Positions 1-9,172 are shown, counted from the stretch's first letter. The stretch: 64,000 nt of DNA from Mesorhizobium sp. Root102 (GCF_001425625.1 NZ_LMCP01000002.1:62001-126000), one strand, 5' to 3'. The notes: a model not told the origin generated them from the letters alone. Translations and numbers: made by a program.

Positions 1-1206
1 CACAAGGTTCGCCGGCTTCCGCCTTACGTCTTCGAGCAGGTCAACCGGCTCAAGGCCAGCGCCCGTTCGCGCGGCGCCGACATCATCGACCTCGGCATGG
101 GCAATCCGGATCTGCCGACGCCCAAGGCCATCGTCGACAAGCTGTGCGAGGTCGTGCGCGATCCGCGTACGCACCGCTATTCCTCGTCGCGCGGCATTCC
201 GGGCCTGCGCCGCGCCCAGGCCGCCTACTATAGCAGGCGCTTCGGCGTGAAGCTCAACCCCGACACGCAAGTGGTGGCCACGCTTGGTTCGAAGGAAGGC
301 TTCGCCAACATGGCGCAGGCAATCACGGCGCCGGGCGACGTGATCCTGTGCCCGAATCCGACCTATCCGATCCACGCCTTCGGCTTCATCATGTCGGGCG
401 GCGTCATCCGCTCGCTGCAGGTGGAGCCCGATGACGGCTTCATCCCGGCGCTCGAGCGCGGTGTCAAGCATTCGATCCCGAAGCCGCTGGCGCTGATCCT
501 CAACTATCCGTCGAACCCGACGGCGCTGGTCGCTTCGCTTGATTTCTACAAGGATGTGGTGGCCTTCGCCAAGAAGAACGACATCATCATCCTGTCCGAC
601 CTTGCCTATTCAGAAATCTATTTCGACGGCAATCCACCGCCTTCGGTGCTGCAGGTTCAGGGCGCGATCGATGTCTGCGTCGAATTCACCTCGATGTCGA
701 AGACCTTCTCGATGCCGGGCTGGCGCATGGGCTTTGCCGTTGGCAACGAGCGGCTGATCTCGGCGCTGACCAGGGTGAAATCCTATCTCGATTACGGCGC
801 CTTCACGCCGATCCAGGTGGCGGCGGCACACGCGCTCAACGGCGACGGCGCCGACATTGCCGAGGTCCGCGACATCTATCACAAGCGCCGCGACGTGATG
901 GTCGATGCCTTCGGCCGCGCCGGCTGGACCATTCCGGCACCGGCGGCGTCGATGTTTGCCTGGGCGCCGATCCCTGAGCCGTTCCGCCATCTCGGCTCGC
1001 TCGAATTCTCCAAGCTGCTCATCGAACATGCCGACGTGGCGGTGGCGCCCGGTGTCGGCTTCGGCGAACATGGCGATGATCACGTCCGCATCGCGCTGGT
1101 CGAGAACGAGCACCGGATCCGCCAGGCGGCGCGCAACATCAAGCGCTTCCTGTTGACCAGCGCCAAGCAGCCCAACAATGTGGTTCCGCTTTCCGCCCAC
1201 CGGTAA
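1..1206 (+). CDS. AlaC-type class I/II aminotransferase (5' partial)
   Basis: PLP-dependent fold-type I aminotransferase. The reading frame is open from base 1, so the true start lies just outside the window; 401 residues are visible, close to the roughly 405-412 of the family. The visible N-terminus carries RRLPPYVF and DLGMGNPDLPTP, typical of the AlaC / LL-diaminopimelate aminotransferase-like group. The motif SMSKTFSMPGWRMGF contains the expected PLP lysine (codon 700-702), and YPSNPTA is the usual cofactor-binding stretch. It precedes homoserine dehydrogenase by 52 bases, a pairing I recall from rhizobia that suggests a role in aspartate-family or alanine/glutamate transamination. Substrate is not decidable from sequence. 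Confidence 0.9.
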   Translation, partial: HKVRRLPPYVFEQVNRLKASARSRGADIIDLGMGNPDLPTPKAIVDKLCEVVRDPRTHRYSSSRGIPGLRRAQAAYYSRRFGVKLNPDTQVVATLGSKEGFANMAQAITAPGDVILCPNPTYPIHAFGFIMSGGVIRSLQVEPDDGFIPALERGVKHSIPKPLALILNYPSNPTALVASLDFYKDVVAFAKKNDIIILSDLAYSEIYFDGNPPPSVLQVQGAIDVCVEFTSMSKTFSMPGWRMGFAVGNERLISALTRVKSYLDYGAFTPIQVAAAHALNGDGADIAEVRDIYHKRRDVMVDAFGRAGWTIPAPAASMFAWAPIPEPFRHLGSLEFSKLLIEHADVAVAPGVGFGEHGDDHVRIALVENEHRIRQAARNIKRFLLTSAKQPNNVVPLSAHR

Positions 1207-1258
1207 GCTTGCCGCACACCATTTCGATTTCGATCTGACTTGAGGGACGTTGCCTTCT

Positions 1259-2572
1259 ATGGCTGAAGCATTGCGTGTTGGAATTGCCGGCCTCGGTACG
1301 GTTGGCGCGTCGGTGGCGCGTGTGCTGCGCGACAAGGCAGTGGAACTGACCCGCCAGTGCGGTCGTGACGTGATCGTCACCGCCGTCTCGGCGCGCGACC
1401 AGAAGCGTGACCGCGGCGTCGATCTGAGCTCGGCAAAGTGGTTCGACGATCCGGTCAAGATGGCGCAGGCCGCCGAAATCGACGTGTTCGTCGAACTGAT
1501 CGGCGGCGACGAGGGGCCGGCGCGCTCGTCGGTGAAGGCGGCACTCGAAGCCGGCCGTCACGTCGTCACCGCCAACAAGGCGCTGCTCGCCAAGCATGGC
1601 GTGGCGCTGGCCGAGATCGCCGAGAAGAAGGGCGTGCTGCTCAACTACGAGGCGGCGGTGGCTGGCGGCATCCCCGTCATCAAGACGATGCGCGAGGCGA
1701 TGGCCGGCAATTCGGTCACCCGCGTGTTCGGCATCCTCAACGGCACCTGCAACTATATCCTGACCCGCATGGAGGCCGAGGGCATTTCGTTCGACGCCTG
1801 CCTGAAGGACGCGCAGCGGCTGGGCTATGCCGAAGCCGATCCGACGTTCGACATCGAGGGCCACGACACCGCGCACAAGCTGTCGATCCTGACCAGCCTT
1901 GCCTTCGGCACCAGGATCGCCGCCAACGACATCTATATGGAAGGCATTTCCAACATCACCCAGGCCGACATCCGTGCGGCCGGCGATCTTGGCTACCGGA
2001 TCAAGCTGCTTGGTGTCGCCCAGCGCACCGAGAGCGGCATCGAGCAGCGCGTGCATCCGACCATGGTGCCGACCTCCTCGGTCATCGCGCAGGTGCATGG
2101 CGTCACCAATGCGGTGGCGATCGAGACCGACATTCTTGGCGAGTTGCTGCTGTCCGGCCCCGGTGCGGGCGGCAACGCCACCGCCTCGGCCGTCATCGGC
2201 GACATCGCCGACATCGCCAAGAGCCGGCCCGGCTTCCAGCACGGTCCGGTCTTCGGCCGGCCGGCGAAGGAACTGAAACCGTACAAGAAGGCGCAGATGC
2301 GCAGCCATGCCGGCGGCTACTTCATCCGGCTGACCGTGCATGATCGCATTGGCGTGTTTGCGGCAATAGCCAAGCGCATGGCCGACAACGACATTTCGCT
2401 GGAATCGATCGTCCAGCACGCGGTCAATGGCGAGGCGGCAGCACAGAAGACGGTGATCCTCGTCACCCACGAGACGACCGAGGCGGCCGTGCGCAAGGCC
2501 GTCGATGGCATCACCAAGGACGGCCATCTGACCGACAAGCCGCAGGTCATCCGCATCGAGCGGGCAGGATAG
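1259..2572 (+). CDS. hom: Homoserine dehydrogenase
   Basis: NAD(P)-dependent reduction of aspartate semialdehyde to homoserine, the branch point to threonine and methionine. The 437-residue protein has an N-terminal Rossmann motif (GIAGLGTVGASV), the central catalytic region with NGTCNYIL and EADPTFDIEGHD, and a C-terminal ACT domain from about residue 350 (RLTVHDRIGVFAAIAKRMA), expected to allow feedback by threonine. ATG 1259 is chosen over an in-frame TTG at 1250 because GAGGG at 1242-1246 is too close to the TTG. It is probably co-transcribed with the upstream aminotransferase. Length is normal for the family (about 430-440). Confidence 0.95.
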   Translation: MAEALRVGIAGLGTVGASVARVLRDKAVELTRQCGRDVIVTAVSARDQKRDRGVDLSSAKWFDDPVKMAQAAEIDVFVELIGGDEGPARSSVKAALEAGRHVVTANKALLAKHGVALAEIAEKKGVLLNYEAAVAGGIPVIKTMREAMAGNSVTRVFGILNGTCNYILTRMEAEGISFDACLKDAQRLGYAEADPTFDIEGHDTAHKLSILTSLAFGTRIAANDIYMEGISNITQADIRAAGDLGYRIKLLGVAQRTESGIEQRVHPTMVPTSSVIAQVHGVTNAVAIETDILGELLLSGPGAGGNATASAVIGDIADIAKSRPGFQHGPVFGRPAKELKPYKKAQMRSHAGGYFIRLTVHDRIGVFAAIAKRMADNDISLESIVQHAVNGEAAAQKTVILVTHETTEAAVRKAVDGITKDGHLTDKPQVIRIERAG

Positions 2573-2707
2573 TTTCGCGCCCGGTAGCCGCGTGGGACAA
2601 GAATCCCGCACGCATTGAGGCCATTCGGACGGCAAACAGCCGCGCCCGGCCGGAACGAATTCGCGCCGCCGCCGTTCTCTTGGACAGTAACCAGAGGGAG
2701 CCGCTTC

Positions 2708-3064
2708 ATGGCCGATACCAACAAATCCGACACCCCACACATCGACGACATCCAAAAGACGCTGGAAAAGCAGATTGACGAACTGCGCAAGGAGATCACC
2801 AAGATCAACAAGAGCATTTCGGCGCGGAGTGCGGAGATGCTCGATGACGCCAGCGAACAGGCTTCCGATTTCTATGACACGGCGGCGGCCCGCGCATCGC
2901 GAACCGCCCAACAGCTGCGCAGCCAGGCCCATGCTGTTTCGGAAGTCGCACGCGAAAATCCCGGTACGACGACAGCCGTGGTCGGCGTGATCGGCCTGCT
3001 CGGCTTTCTGGCCGGCTTCGCCATTGGCCAGTCGATGAACGACACGTCGCGCCGCTGGTATTAG
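2708..3064 (+). CDS. DUF883/ElaB-YqjD-like membrane-anchored protein
   Basis: A 118-residue protein. The N-terminal two thirds are charged and predicted helical (about residues 12-75, coiled-coil-like with many Lys/Glu/Ala/Gln), followed by the motif ENPGTTTAVVGVIGLLGFLAG, which forms one C-terminal membrane segment before IGQSMNDTSRRWY. This is the architecture of the DUF883 family; ElaB and YqjD of E. coli anchor stationary-phase ribosomes at the inner membrane. The start at 2708 has a strong AGAGGGAG ribosome-binding site at 2693-2700. Ribosome binding here is inferred only from the family. It is followed by another very small membrane gene. Confidence 0.8.
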   Translation: MADTNKSDTPHIDDIQKTLEKQIDELRKEITKINKSISARSAEMLDDASEQASDFYDTAAARASRTAQQLRSQAHAVSEVARENPGTTTAVVGVIGLLGFLAGFAIGQSMNDTSRRWY

Positions 3065-3136
3065 TCGCGTCGCGATAGGGCCGGTTTCTCCGGCTCATTT
3101 GCCTGTTTTCAGTACGTCATCGTTAAGGAGGGCACC

Positions 3137-3304
3137 ATGGCTTCATCCGCGTTGATCAGCATCCTGATCACATTCCTCGTCATCATCCTCGTTCTCTATC
3201 TGGTTCAGCGCCTGCCGCTCGATGCCCGCATGAGGCAGATCGCTCAGGTCATCGTGATCATCATCGGCATCATTTCGTTGCTCAAATACCTTGCGGTTTT
3301 CTAG
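3137..3304 (+). CDS. Small two-helix membrane protein (Thivi_2564-like)
   Basis: A 55-residue protein starting at ATG 3137 behind AAGGAGGGC (3125-3133), an excellent ribosome-binding site. It has a hydrophobic helix at about residues 5-23, a short loop VQRLPLDARMRQIAQ, and a second hydrophobic helix at about residues 36-54. The pattern of two helices separated by a proline-containing amphipathic loop resembles the tiny Thivi_2564-family membrane proteins. Function is unknown. A strong hairpin terminator lies 33 bases downstream, so the DUF883 gene and this gene probably form a short stress-type transcription unit. Confidence 0.65.
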   Translation: MASSALISILITFLVIILVLYLVQRLPLDARMRQIAQVIVIIIGIISLLKYLAVF

Positions 3305-3337
3305 GCCGCGAAAGGTGCCGATTTTGACTTTTTCAAC

Positions 3338-3374
3338 CCGGCCCGGTTCATTGCGACCGGGCCGGCGCCGTTTT
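3338..3374 (+). terminator. Intrinsic terminator after small membrane gene
   Basis: A perfect 10-bp stem (CCGGCCCGGT at 3338-3347 pairing with ACCGGGCCGG at 3356-3365) with an 8-nt loop, followed by CGCCGTTTT. It sits after the 55-residue gene and before glpX, so it should end the upstream unit. The T tract is short and starts a few bases after the stem, which weakens the call a little. Confidence 0.65.
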
Positions 3375-3507
3375 GGAAGTCGGTTTAATCGATTGATATT
3401 ACTGGCTATTCGATAAAACTCATGGCAGGTCTTGCCGTTGTCATGCTCGTTTGACAAAACAGGCCGCCTCCGGCGGGAGGCCGCATTGCGAACGAGGATA
3501 TCACCAG

Positions 3508-4491
3508 ATGAATGTTGCCCAGAACATCGTCGCCGGTCTTGACCGGATACTCACCATGGAACTGGTGCGCGTCACCGAACGGGCCGCCGTCGCCGCTGCC
3601 AGGCTGCGTGGGCGCGGCGACGAAAAGGCGGCCGACCAGGTCGCCGTGGATGCCATGCGCCAGGAGCTCAACCGGCTTGCCATCAGGGGCACGGTGGTGA
3701 TCGGCGAGGGCGAGAGGGACGAGGCGCCAATGCTCTATATCGGCGAGGAAGTCGGCTCGGGCAAAGGTCCGGCCGTCGATATCGCACTCGATCCGCTCGA
3801 AGGCACGACGATCTGCGCCAAGAACCTGCCCAATGCGCTCGCCGTCATCGCGATCGCCGAGAAGGGCAGCCTGCTGTTCGCACCCGATGTCTACATGGAC
3901 AAGATCGCCATCGGCCCGGGCTATGCGGACGGCGTCATCGACATCGATGCCTCGCCGGCCGAAAACATCGCGAGCCTCGCCCGGGCCAAGGGCGTCGCTA
4001 TATCGGACATCACCACCTGCATTCTCGACCGGCCACGTCATGCCAAGCTGATCGATGCCGTGCGCGCCACGGGCGCCGCGATCCGGCTGATCGGCGACGG
4101 CGATGTCGCCGGCGTCATCCACACCACGGATCCGGAAGAAACCGGCATCGACATCTATCTCGGCACTGGCGGCGCACCCGAGGGCGTGCTGGCGGCGGCC
4201 GCGCTGCGTTGCACCGGCGGCCAGATGCAGGGCCGGCTGATCCTCGACACGCCGGAAAAGGTCACTCGCGCGGCAAAGATGGGTATTTCCAATCCGAAAC
4301 GCGTCTATCGGACGGAGGACATGGCGCGCGGCGATGTGCTGTTCGCGGCCACCGGTGTCACCGACGGCAATATGCTGGCTGGCGTCAAGTTCGGCCAGAA
4401 TTACATCACCACCCACACGATCGTGCTGCGCTCATCGTCGCGGACGGTGCGCGAGATCAAGGCCAGGCACCAGGATCTGGATAAGTTCTGA
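3508..4491 (+). CDS. glpX: Class II fructose-1,6-bisphosphatase
   Basis: Hydrolyses fructose-1,6-bisphosphate to fructose-6-phosphate in gluconeogenesis (and the Calvin cycle where present). The 327-residue protein shows the GlpX hallmarks: GEGERDEAPMLYIGE, the metal-binding DPLEGTT, and GTGGAPEGVLAAAALRC. An upstream in-frame start at 3451 exists, but ATG 3508 with GAGG at 3494-3497 matches the conserved N-terminus MNVAQNIVAGLDRIL. It lies between hom and recJ, an order I associate with rhizobia. Length and motifs look intact. Confidence 0.95.
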   Translation: MNVAQNIVAGLDRILTMELVRVTERAAVAAARLRGRGDEKAADQVAVDAMRQELNRLAIRGTVVIGEGERDEAPMLYIGEEVGSGKGPAVDIALDPLEGTTICAKNLPNALAVIAIAEKGSLLFAPDVYMDKIAIGPGYADGVIDIDASPAENIASLARAKGVAISDITTCILDRPRHAKLIDAVRATGAAIRLIGDGDVAGVIHTTDPEETGIDIYLGTGGAPEGVLAAAALRCTGGQMQGRLILDTPEKVTRAAKMGISNPKRVYRTEDMARGDVLFAATGVTDGNMLAGVKFGQNYITTHTIVLRSSSRTVREIKARHQDLDKF

Positions 4492-4563
4492 CGCTCGCTT
4501 GCGAAGCCACCTTGCAGTTGTCACCATTTGGGCGCATTCGATGCTGGCTGCGGGGATTTGACG

Positions 4564-4788
4564 ATGAAACCGTTCGACTGGCACGCGGATCCGATCTCGC
4601 GCGCCACCGCCATAACGAAGTCCTATCGCAACACCCAGAACGTGCACCGCTTTCTCATCCGCGAATGCGGCGATGCGTTCAGGTTCGACCGGCCGTTCAT
4701 GGCCTGGCTCAAGGACGGTGCAGACAAGACGATGGGCGATGCGGCCGACGAGTGGCTTCGGCGCCAGGCTGAAAAGCGGAAAGCGTAG
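4564..4788 (+). CDS. DUF6434 domain protein
   Basis: A 74-residue soluble protein consisting almost entirely of one DUF6434-like domain, with FDWHADPISRATAITKSYRN at the start, NVHRFLI in the middle and RPFMAWLKDGADKTMGDAAD near the end. In other bacteria this domain is often fused to a SAP DNA-binding motif; here it stands alone. No catalytic residues are recognisable and function is unknown. The gene follows glpX by 72 bases and is followed by a strong hairpin at 4854-4884. A shifted reading frame starting at 4512 overlaps it but shows no family resemblance. Confidence 0.7.
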   Translation: MKPFDWHADPISRATAITKSYRNTQNVHRFLIRECGDAFRFDRPFMAWLKDGADKTMGDAADEWLRRQAEKRKA

Positions 4789-4853
4789 TTTTCTTGACAT
4801 CATCCGCGACGGCGCACATCCGTGAACCGCTTGGCTTTGCCTGCCTTTGGCCT

Positions 4854-4884
4854 AAAGCGCGTCGCGTTCACGCGACGCGCTTTT
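4854..4884 (+). terminator. 13-bp hairpin terminator (part of a RIME-like repeat)
   Basis: AAAGCGCGTCGCG at 4854-4866 pairs perfectly with CGCGACGCGCTTT at 4871-4883 across the loop TTCA, followed by one further T. This can terminate transcription downstream of the DUF6434 gene. The same hairpin is the left half of a repeat element that recurs at 40013-40112, so a mobile-repeat origin is likely. Confidence 0.6.
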
Positions 4885-4932
4885 ATGCATGTCGTTGTCC
4901 CAAAACCGCTGCACACTTTCGGGCGACATGCA
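4854..4932. repeat. RIME-like double-palindrome intergenic repeat, copy 1
   Basis: Two consecutive palindromes. The left one is the 13-bp hairpin at 4854-4883. The right one runs from TGCATGTCG (4886-4894) to CGACATGCA (4924-4932) around an interior containing CCCAAAACCGCTGCACACTT. The same two-part structure is present at 40013-40112 and the right half recurs in altered form at 12717-12760. It resembles the rhizobial intergenic mosaic elements (RIME). It lies directly upstream of recJ and supplies a spurious in-frame ATG at 4889. Confidence 0.7.
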
Positions 4933-4966
4933 CTATCCTGCGGCCAATCATGAGTTGGCAAAGCGA

Positions 4967-6751
4967 ATGACCGGCGAGAAACGCCTCTTCCTCGATGTCA
5001 GGCAGTCGGCTACCGGGGTCTCCTGGGAGCATCGGCTGACCGAGCGGCAAGACATGATCGCGCTCGCCATCGCGCAGGGCCATGGCGTGCCCGACATCGT
5101 CGCGCGGGTGCTTGCCGGTCGTGGCGTCACCGCCGAGCAGACCGAGCGGTTTCTCGACCCGACGATCCGCGATCTTCTGCCGGATCCGGCATCGCTGACC
5201 GACATGGACCGGGCGGCGGCTCGCATCGCCGCCGCGGTGATGGCCAGAGAAAAGGTGGCGATCTTCGGCGACTATGATGTCGACGGCGCCGCCTCGTCGG
5301 CCTTGCTGAAACGGTTCCTTGCGCATTTCTCGGTGCCGTCGGAAATCTACATCCCAGATCGCATTTTCGAGGGCTATGGTCCCAACCCCGACGCCATGCG
5401 CGAACTGGTTTCGCGTGGCGCGACACTGATCGTCACTGTCGATTGCGGCACCAACAGTGCCGTTTCCATCGATGCCGCCAACGAGGCCGGGGCCGATGTC
5501 GTGGTGCTCGACCACCATCAGGTCGGCGGTGCCTTGCCGGCGGCAATCGCCGTCGTCAATCCCAACCGCGACGACGATCTTTCCGGACAGGGCCATCTCT
5601 GTGCCGCCGGCGTGGTCTTCCTCGCCCTTGTGCAGACGGCCAAGATCCTGCGCGGCCGCATGGCCGATGCTACGCCGCCGGACCTGCTTTCGCTGCTTGA
5701 TATCGTGGCACTGGCCACCGTCTGCGACGTGGTGCCGCTGACCGGCGTCAACCGTGCCTTCGTGGTCAAGGGGCTACAGATGGCGCGCCAGCAGAAGAAT
5801 GAAGGGCTGGCGGCACTGGCACGGGTGTCGCGGATCGGCGAGCCGATCAGCACTTTCCATCTGGCCTATCTGATTGGCCCGCGCATCAATGCCGGCGGGC
5901 GCATCGGCGATGCCGCACTTGGCAGCCGGCTGCTTGCGACCGACGACCCGGTCGAGGCGCGCACCATTGCCGAGACGCTCGATCGGCTCAACCAGGAGCG
6001 GCAGCTGATGGAGCAGGAGATGCTCGCCGCAGCACGCGCGGAGGCCGATGCAGAGCTTGCCGGCGGCAATGGCCCGGCGATCGTCGTCACCGCCAGCAAC
6101 AACTGGCATCCGGGCATTGTCGGTCTGCTCGCCTCACGGCTGAAGGATCATGCGCGGCGGCCGGCCTTCGCCATCGCCTTCAACGCCAACGGCACCGGCA
6201 CCGGCTCGGGCCGCTCGGTGTCGGGTTTCGACCTCGGTCGGCTGGTGCGCGAGGCGGCCGGTGCCGGGCTGATCGTCAAGGGCGGCGGCCACGGAATGGC
6301 GGCGGGCATCACCGTGGAGCGGGCGAAGCTTGGCGAGCTCAGGGCGTTTTTCGAAGAACGGGCGGCGGCCGATGTGTTCCGGCTGCAAGGCGAGGAAAGT
6401 CTGGCGATCGACGGCGCGCTTGCCGCCGAAGGCGCGACGCTCAGTCTGCTCGACGCGCTGGAAAAGGCCGGACCGTTCGGCGCCGGGCATGCAGCACCCG
6501 TTTTCGCGCTGCCGCGTCACCGGTTGGCAGATGCGCGGCCGGTCGGCACCAACCACATCCGCGTCGAGCTGCAATCGGAAAGCGGCGGTCGCATCCAGGC
6601 GATCGCCTTTCGCGCCGTCGACACCGCCCTTGGCGAATTCCTGTTCAAGAACCGGGGCAAGACAATCCACGTCGCCGGTTCGCTGTCGGGCAATTACTGG
6701 AGTGGCAACCGCACGGTGCAATTTCGCATTGTCGATGCGGCGCGCGCGTGA
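4967..6751 (+). CDS. recJ: Single-stranded-DNA-specific exonuclease RecJ
   Basis: 5'-to-3' exonuclease acting on single-stranded DNA in RecF-pathway recombination and mismatch/base-excision repair. The 594-residue protein has the DHH phosphoesterase motifs GDYDVDGAASS, VDCGTNS and VLDHHQVGG, then GPRINAGGRIGDA, and a DHHA1 segment with GGGHGMAAG, followed by the OB-like C-terminal domain. The reading frame is open upstream to an ATG at 4889, but that part lies inside the RIME-like repeat, so ATG 4967 is preferred. All metal-binding motifs appear present. Confidence 0.93.
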   Translation: MTGEKRLFLDVRQSATGVSWEHRLTERQDMIALAIAQGHGVPDIVARVLAGRGVTAEQTERFLDPTIRDLLPDPASLTDMDRAAARIAAAVMAREKVAIFGDYDVDGAASSALLKRFLAHFSVPSEIYIPDRIFEGYGPNPDAMRELVSRGATLIVTVDCGTNSAVSIDAANEAGADVVVLDHHQVGGALPAAIAVVNPNRDDDLSGQGHLCAAGVVFLALVQTAKILRGRMADATPPDLLSLLDIVALATVCDVVPLTGVNRAFVVKGLQMARQQKNEGLAALARVSRIGEPISTFHLAYLIGPRINAGGRIGDAALGSRLLATDDPVEARTIAETLDRLNQERQLMEQEMLAAARAEADAELAGGNGPAIVVTASNNWHPGIVGLLASRLKDHARRPAFAIAFNANGTGTGSGRSVSGFDLGRLVREAAGAGLIVKGGGHGMAAGITVERAKLGELRAFFEERAAADVFRLQGEESLAIDGALAAEGATLSLLDALEKAGPFGAGHAAPVFALPRHRLADARPVGTNHIRVELQSESGGRIQAIAFRAVDTALGEFLFKNRGKTIHVAGSLSGNYWSGNRTVQFRIVDAARA

Positions 6752-6821
6752 GGTCGCGCAGATTGGGCAGCCGATGCGCAACGCAGCAGCGCACCGATCA
6801 TTTGTTGCACGGCAGGTATAC

Positions 6822-7793
6822 CTAGGCGAGAACGGACTGCAGCCGGGTCAGTTCGCCGATCTGGGCCATCGTCGCCTGATAACCGAGGTTGATCGCCTCG
6901 TCGGCGCGGTGGAACTCGGTCAGGCCGATATGGCTGAGCTTCGGCTGCAGCGACATGTCGGGCGGGTCGCCGGCAAGCCTGGCGCGCGAAATGCGGTCCT
7001 GGATGATGTTGAAGGCCTCGACCATGACGCCGGTGATGCCGAGTCGCGTCTGATGCGACTGGTGCTCGGCATCGACCTGGCCCGGTCTTGGTGCGTCCTT
7101 TTCGATGACCAGTTCGCCGGCGCTGTGCTTGATGACGGCGGCACGGCCGAACAAATCATAGTGAAGATTGACCGCCACCACGAGTGGCTGCTCATAGGCG
7201 CGGCAGACCGAAACCGGCACCGGGTTGACCAGAGCACCGTCAACCAGCACGCGGCCGTTGCAATTCACCGGCTCGAACACGCCGGGCAGCGCGTAGGAAG
7301 CGCGCATGGCGGTGATCAGCGAGCCGCTCGACAGCCAGATTTCGTGGCCGGTGCGGATTTCCGACGTGACTGCGACGAACGGCTTGGCCAGATCCTCGAA
7401 ACGAATGCCAGCCATGTGCTCGCGCAGTCGGGCGTCGAGCTTCATGCCGCCGAACAGGCCGCTGCCGCGCAGGTTGAGATCGAGCAGGCCGAAGATGCGG
7501 CGCTTGGTCAGGCTGCGGGCGAATTCTTCGAGTTCGTCCAGCTTGCCAGCGAGATAGCAGCCGCCGACCAGCGCGCCGATCGAGGTGCCGGCGATCATCG
7601 ACACTTCGATGCCGGCTTCGTCGAGCGCGCGCAACACGCCGATATGCGCCCAGCCGCGGGCGCAACCGCCGCCCAACGCGAGCGAAATGCCTGTTTTCTT
7701 CGGATGTTTCGTTTCGGACGCGCCGGACGAGGAGAGGCCGTTGGCTTCCCGAACGTCTGTCCTGCTACGAAATGACGCCCACTCGAGCATCAT
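6822..7793 (-). CDS. Patatin-like phospholipase (RssA/NTE type)
   Basis: A serine lipid hydrolase of 323 residues. The oxyanion-hole motif LALGGGCARGWAHIG begins near residue 39, the nucleophile motif GTSIG (GxSxG) near residue 69, and the catalytic Asp motif DGALVNPVP near residue 191. No signal peptide or membrane segment is evident, so a cytoplasmic enzyme is expected. The start at 7793 has GGGAG a few bases upstream; the adjacent second ATG at 7790 is equally possible. It lies 81 bases downstream of hisI on the same strand, and may be read from the folE-hisI transcript. Confidence 0.85.
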   Translation of the reverse strand: MMLEWASFRSRTDVREANGLSSSGASETKHPKKTGISLALGGGCARGWAHIGVLRALDEAGIEVSMIAGTSIGALVGGCYLAGKLDELEEFARSLTKRRIFGLLDLNLRGSGLFGGMKLDARLREHMAGIRFEDLAKPFVAVTSEIRTGHEIWLSSGSLITAMRASYALPGVFEPVNCNGRVLVDGALVNPVPVSVCRAYEQPLVVAVNLHYDLFGRAAVIKHSAGELVIEKDAPRPGQVDAEHQSHQTRLGITGVMVEAFNIIQDRISRARLAGDPPDMSLQPKLSHIGLTEFHRADEAINLGYQATMAQIGELTRLQSVLA

Positions 7794-7874
7794 AATCTCC
7801 CTTGTCCCACTCCCCTTCTACAGGAAGTACGTTTGAGAATAGTGAACATGAGTGGCTTGTGAATATTGAATGGT

Positions 7875-8333
7875 TCACAAAGGCTTTCGATACGTGTTTT
7901 CCGCATCGAACAGCGGTTTGCTGCCGTCGTCGGCAAGCGTCCCCTTGCCATCGACCAGCCCCACCGTCCGATAAAAGCATGAACGCCGACCGGTGTGACA
8001 GGTTGCGTCGTGGCCCAACACTTTGACGCGCAGCCACAATGCATCCTGGTCGCAATCGGCGCGCATCTCGACGACATGCTGAAAATTGCCCGAGGTTTCC
8101 CCCTTTTTCCAAAGCGCGTTGCGCGAGCGTGACCAGTAGTGAGCGATGCCTGTCTCCAGCGTCAGCGCCAGCGCCTGCGCATTCATGTGCGCAACCATCA
8201 ACAGCATGCCGTCCTGGGCGTCGGTGACGACGACCGTAACGAGGCCGGCAGCGTCGAAGCGCGGTGAAAACACTGCGCCTTCCTCGAGCGCTTTCTTGTC
8301 TGAGGGAGCTTTTGGAAATTCCAGTGCCGACAT
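7875..8333 (-). CDS. hisI: Phosphoribosyl-AMP cyclohydrolase
   Basis: Opens the adenine ring of phosphoribosyl-AMP in the third step of histidine biosynthesis. The 152-residue, single-domain protein lacks a fused HisE pyrophosphatase domain, as is common in alphaproteobacteria. The motifs [31 protein letters not shown], the metal-binding DCDQDALW and the cysteine pair in CHTGRRSCF are present. It is encoded 36 bases after folE on the minus strand, so the two are probably co-transcribed. Length is slightly longer than the 130-140 typical of the family because of an N-terminal extension of about 15 residues. Confidence 0.93.
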   Translation of the reverse strand: MSALEFPKAPSDKKALEEGAVFSPRFDAAGLVTVVVTDAQDGMLLMVAHMNAQALALTLETGIAHYWSRSRNALWKKGETSGNFQHVVEMRADCDQDALWLRVKVLGHDATCHTGRRSCFYRTVGLVDGKGTLADDGSKPLFDAENTYRKPL

Positions 8334-8369
8334 CGCCGGTCCTTGTTCCTAGTGGCCGGCGAGCGCGAT

Positions 8370-9005
8370 TCAGACCCCGCTGCCGCGCACCATGGTGACG
8401 AAACGGACCTGCTCTTCGGGCGTGTCCTTGAAGACACCGGTGAAGGTCGAGGTCAGCGTGGTTGAACCCTGTTTGCGAATGCCGCGCATGGCCATGCACA
8501 TGTGCTCGGCCTCGATCATGACGGCGACGCCGCGCGGATTGAGCACGTCCTGGATGACGCCGGCGATCTGCGCAGTCAGGGCTTCCTGGGTCTGCAGGCG
8601 GTGGGCGAAGATGTCGACGACGCGCGCGATCTTGGACAGGCCGACAACCTTGCCATCCGGCAGATACCCGACATGCGCCTTGCCGATGATCGGCACCATG
8701 TGATGCTCGCAATGCGAATGGAATGTTATGTCCTTGACGATGACCAAGTCATCGTAGCCGGCAACCTCCTCGAAGGTGCGGCCGAGTTCTTCGGCCGGGC
8801 ACATGTCGTAGCCGCCGAACATTTCGCGATAGGCCTTGGCCACGCGCTTGGGCGTGTCGATCAACCCTTCGCGGTCCGGATTGTCGCCGGTCCAGCGCAA
8901 AAGCGTGCGCACGGCGGCCTCGACTTCGGCTTCGCTCGGCCGGTCGGTAACCGGCTTCTCCATATAGGCTGACTGGGGCATGAGTTTCTTGATGACGGCA
9001 TCCAT
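8370..9005 (-). CDS. folE: GTP cyclohydrolase I
   Basis: Converts GTP to dihydroneopterin triphosphate, the first step of folate synthesis. The 211-residue protein starts at 9005; the frame stays open further upstream, but that sequence is antisense to the scaffold gene. Zinc and catalytic motifs are intact: [10 protein letters not shown] in the middle and [12 protein letters not shown] in the C-terminal third, with the TxxF segment [10 protein letters not shown] following. Type IA (FolE) rather than the zinc-independent FolE2. It is the first gene of the folE-hisI-patatin group and shares a 240-base divergent intergenic region with the NifU-like gene. Confidence 0.95.
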   Translation of the reverse strand: MDAVIKKLMPQSAYMEKPVTDRPSEAEVEAAVRTLLRWTGDNPDREGLIDTPKRVAKAYREMFGGYDMCPAEELGRTFEEVAGYDDLVIVKDITFHSHCEHHMVPIIGKAHVGYLPDGKVVGLSKIARVVDIFAHRLQTQEALTAQIAGVIQDVLNPRGVAVMIEAEHMCMAMRGIRKQGSTTLTSTFTGVFKDTPEEQVRFVTMVRGSGV

Positions 9006-9142
9006 AAAAGGCGTCTCCCGTAGTCCCTCTCGGCGGAGGAACGAGTTGAACGGACCACGACCTTTCGGTGTCGGAAACTCGCCCGGTTTCCAGCCCCGCA
9101 AGTGGCGTGAACTTCCCGGCAAGGACACTGGCTTTCGTTGTC

Positions 9143-9172
9143 TTGTCGATACCGGACTGCCAGCATTATATA
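9143..9172 (+). promoter_or_regulatory. Candidate sigma-70-type promoter for the NifU-like gene
   Basis: TTGTCG at 9143-9148 and TTATAT at 9166-9171 are separated by 17 bases, a good sigma-70/RpoD arrangement, about 75 bases upstream of the scaffold-gene start. The AT-rich hexamer stands out in a GC-rich background. Prediction only. Confidence 0.4.

Noticed and set aside
1139..2932. 597-residue minus-strand open frame across hom
   Set aside because: Typical high-GC shadow frame. The plus strand carries clear homoserine dehydrogenase motifs.
4889..4966. Extended N-terminus of recJ from ATG 4889
   Set aside because: This part overlaps the RIME-like repeat, and the conserved RecJ N-terminus begins at ATG 4967.
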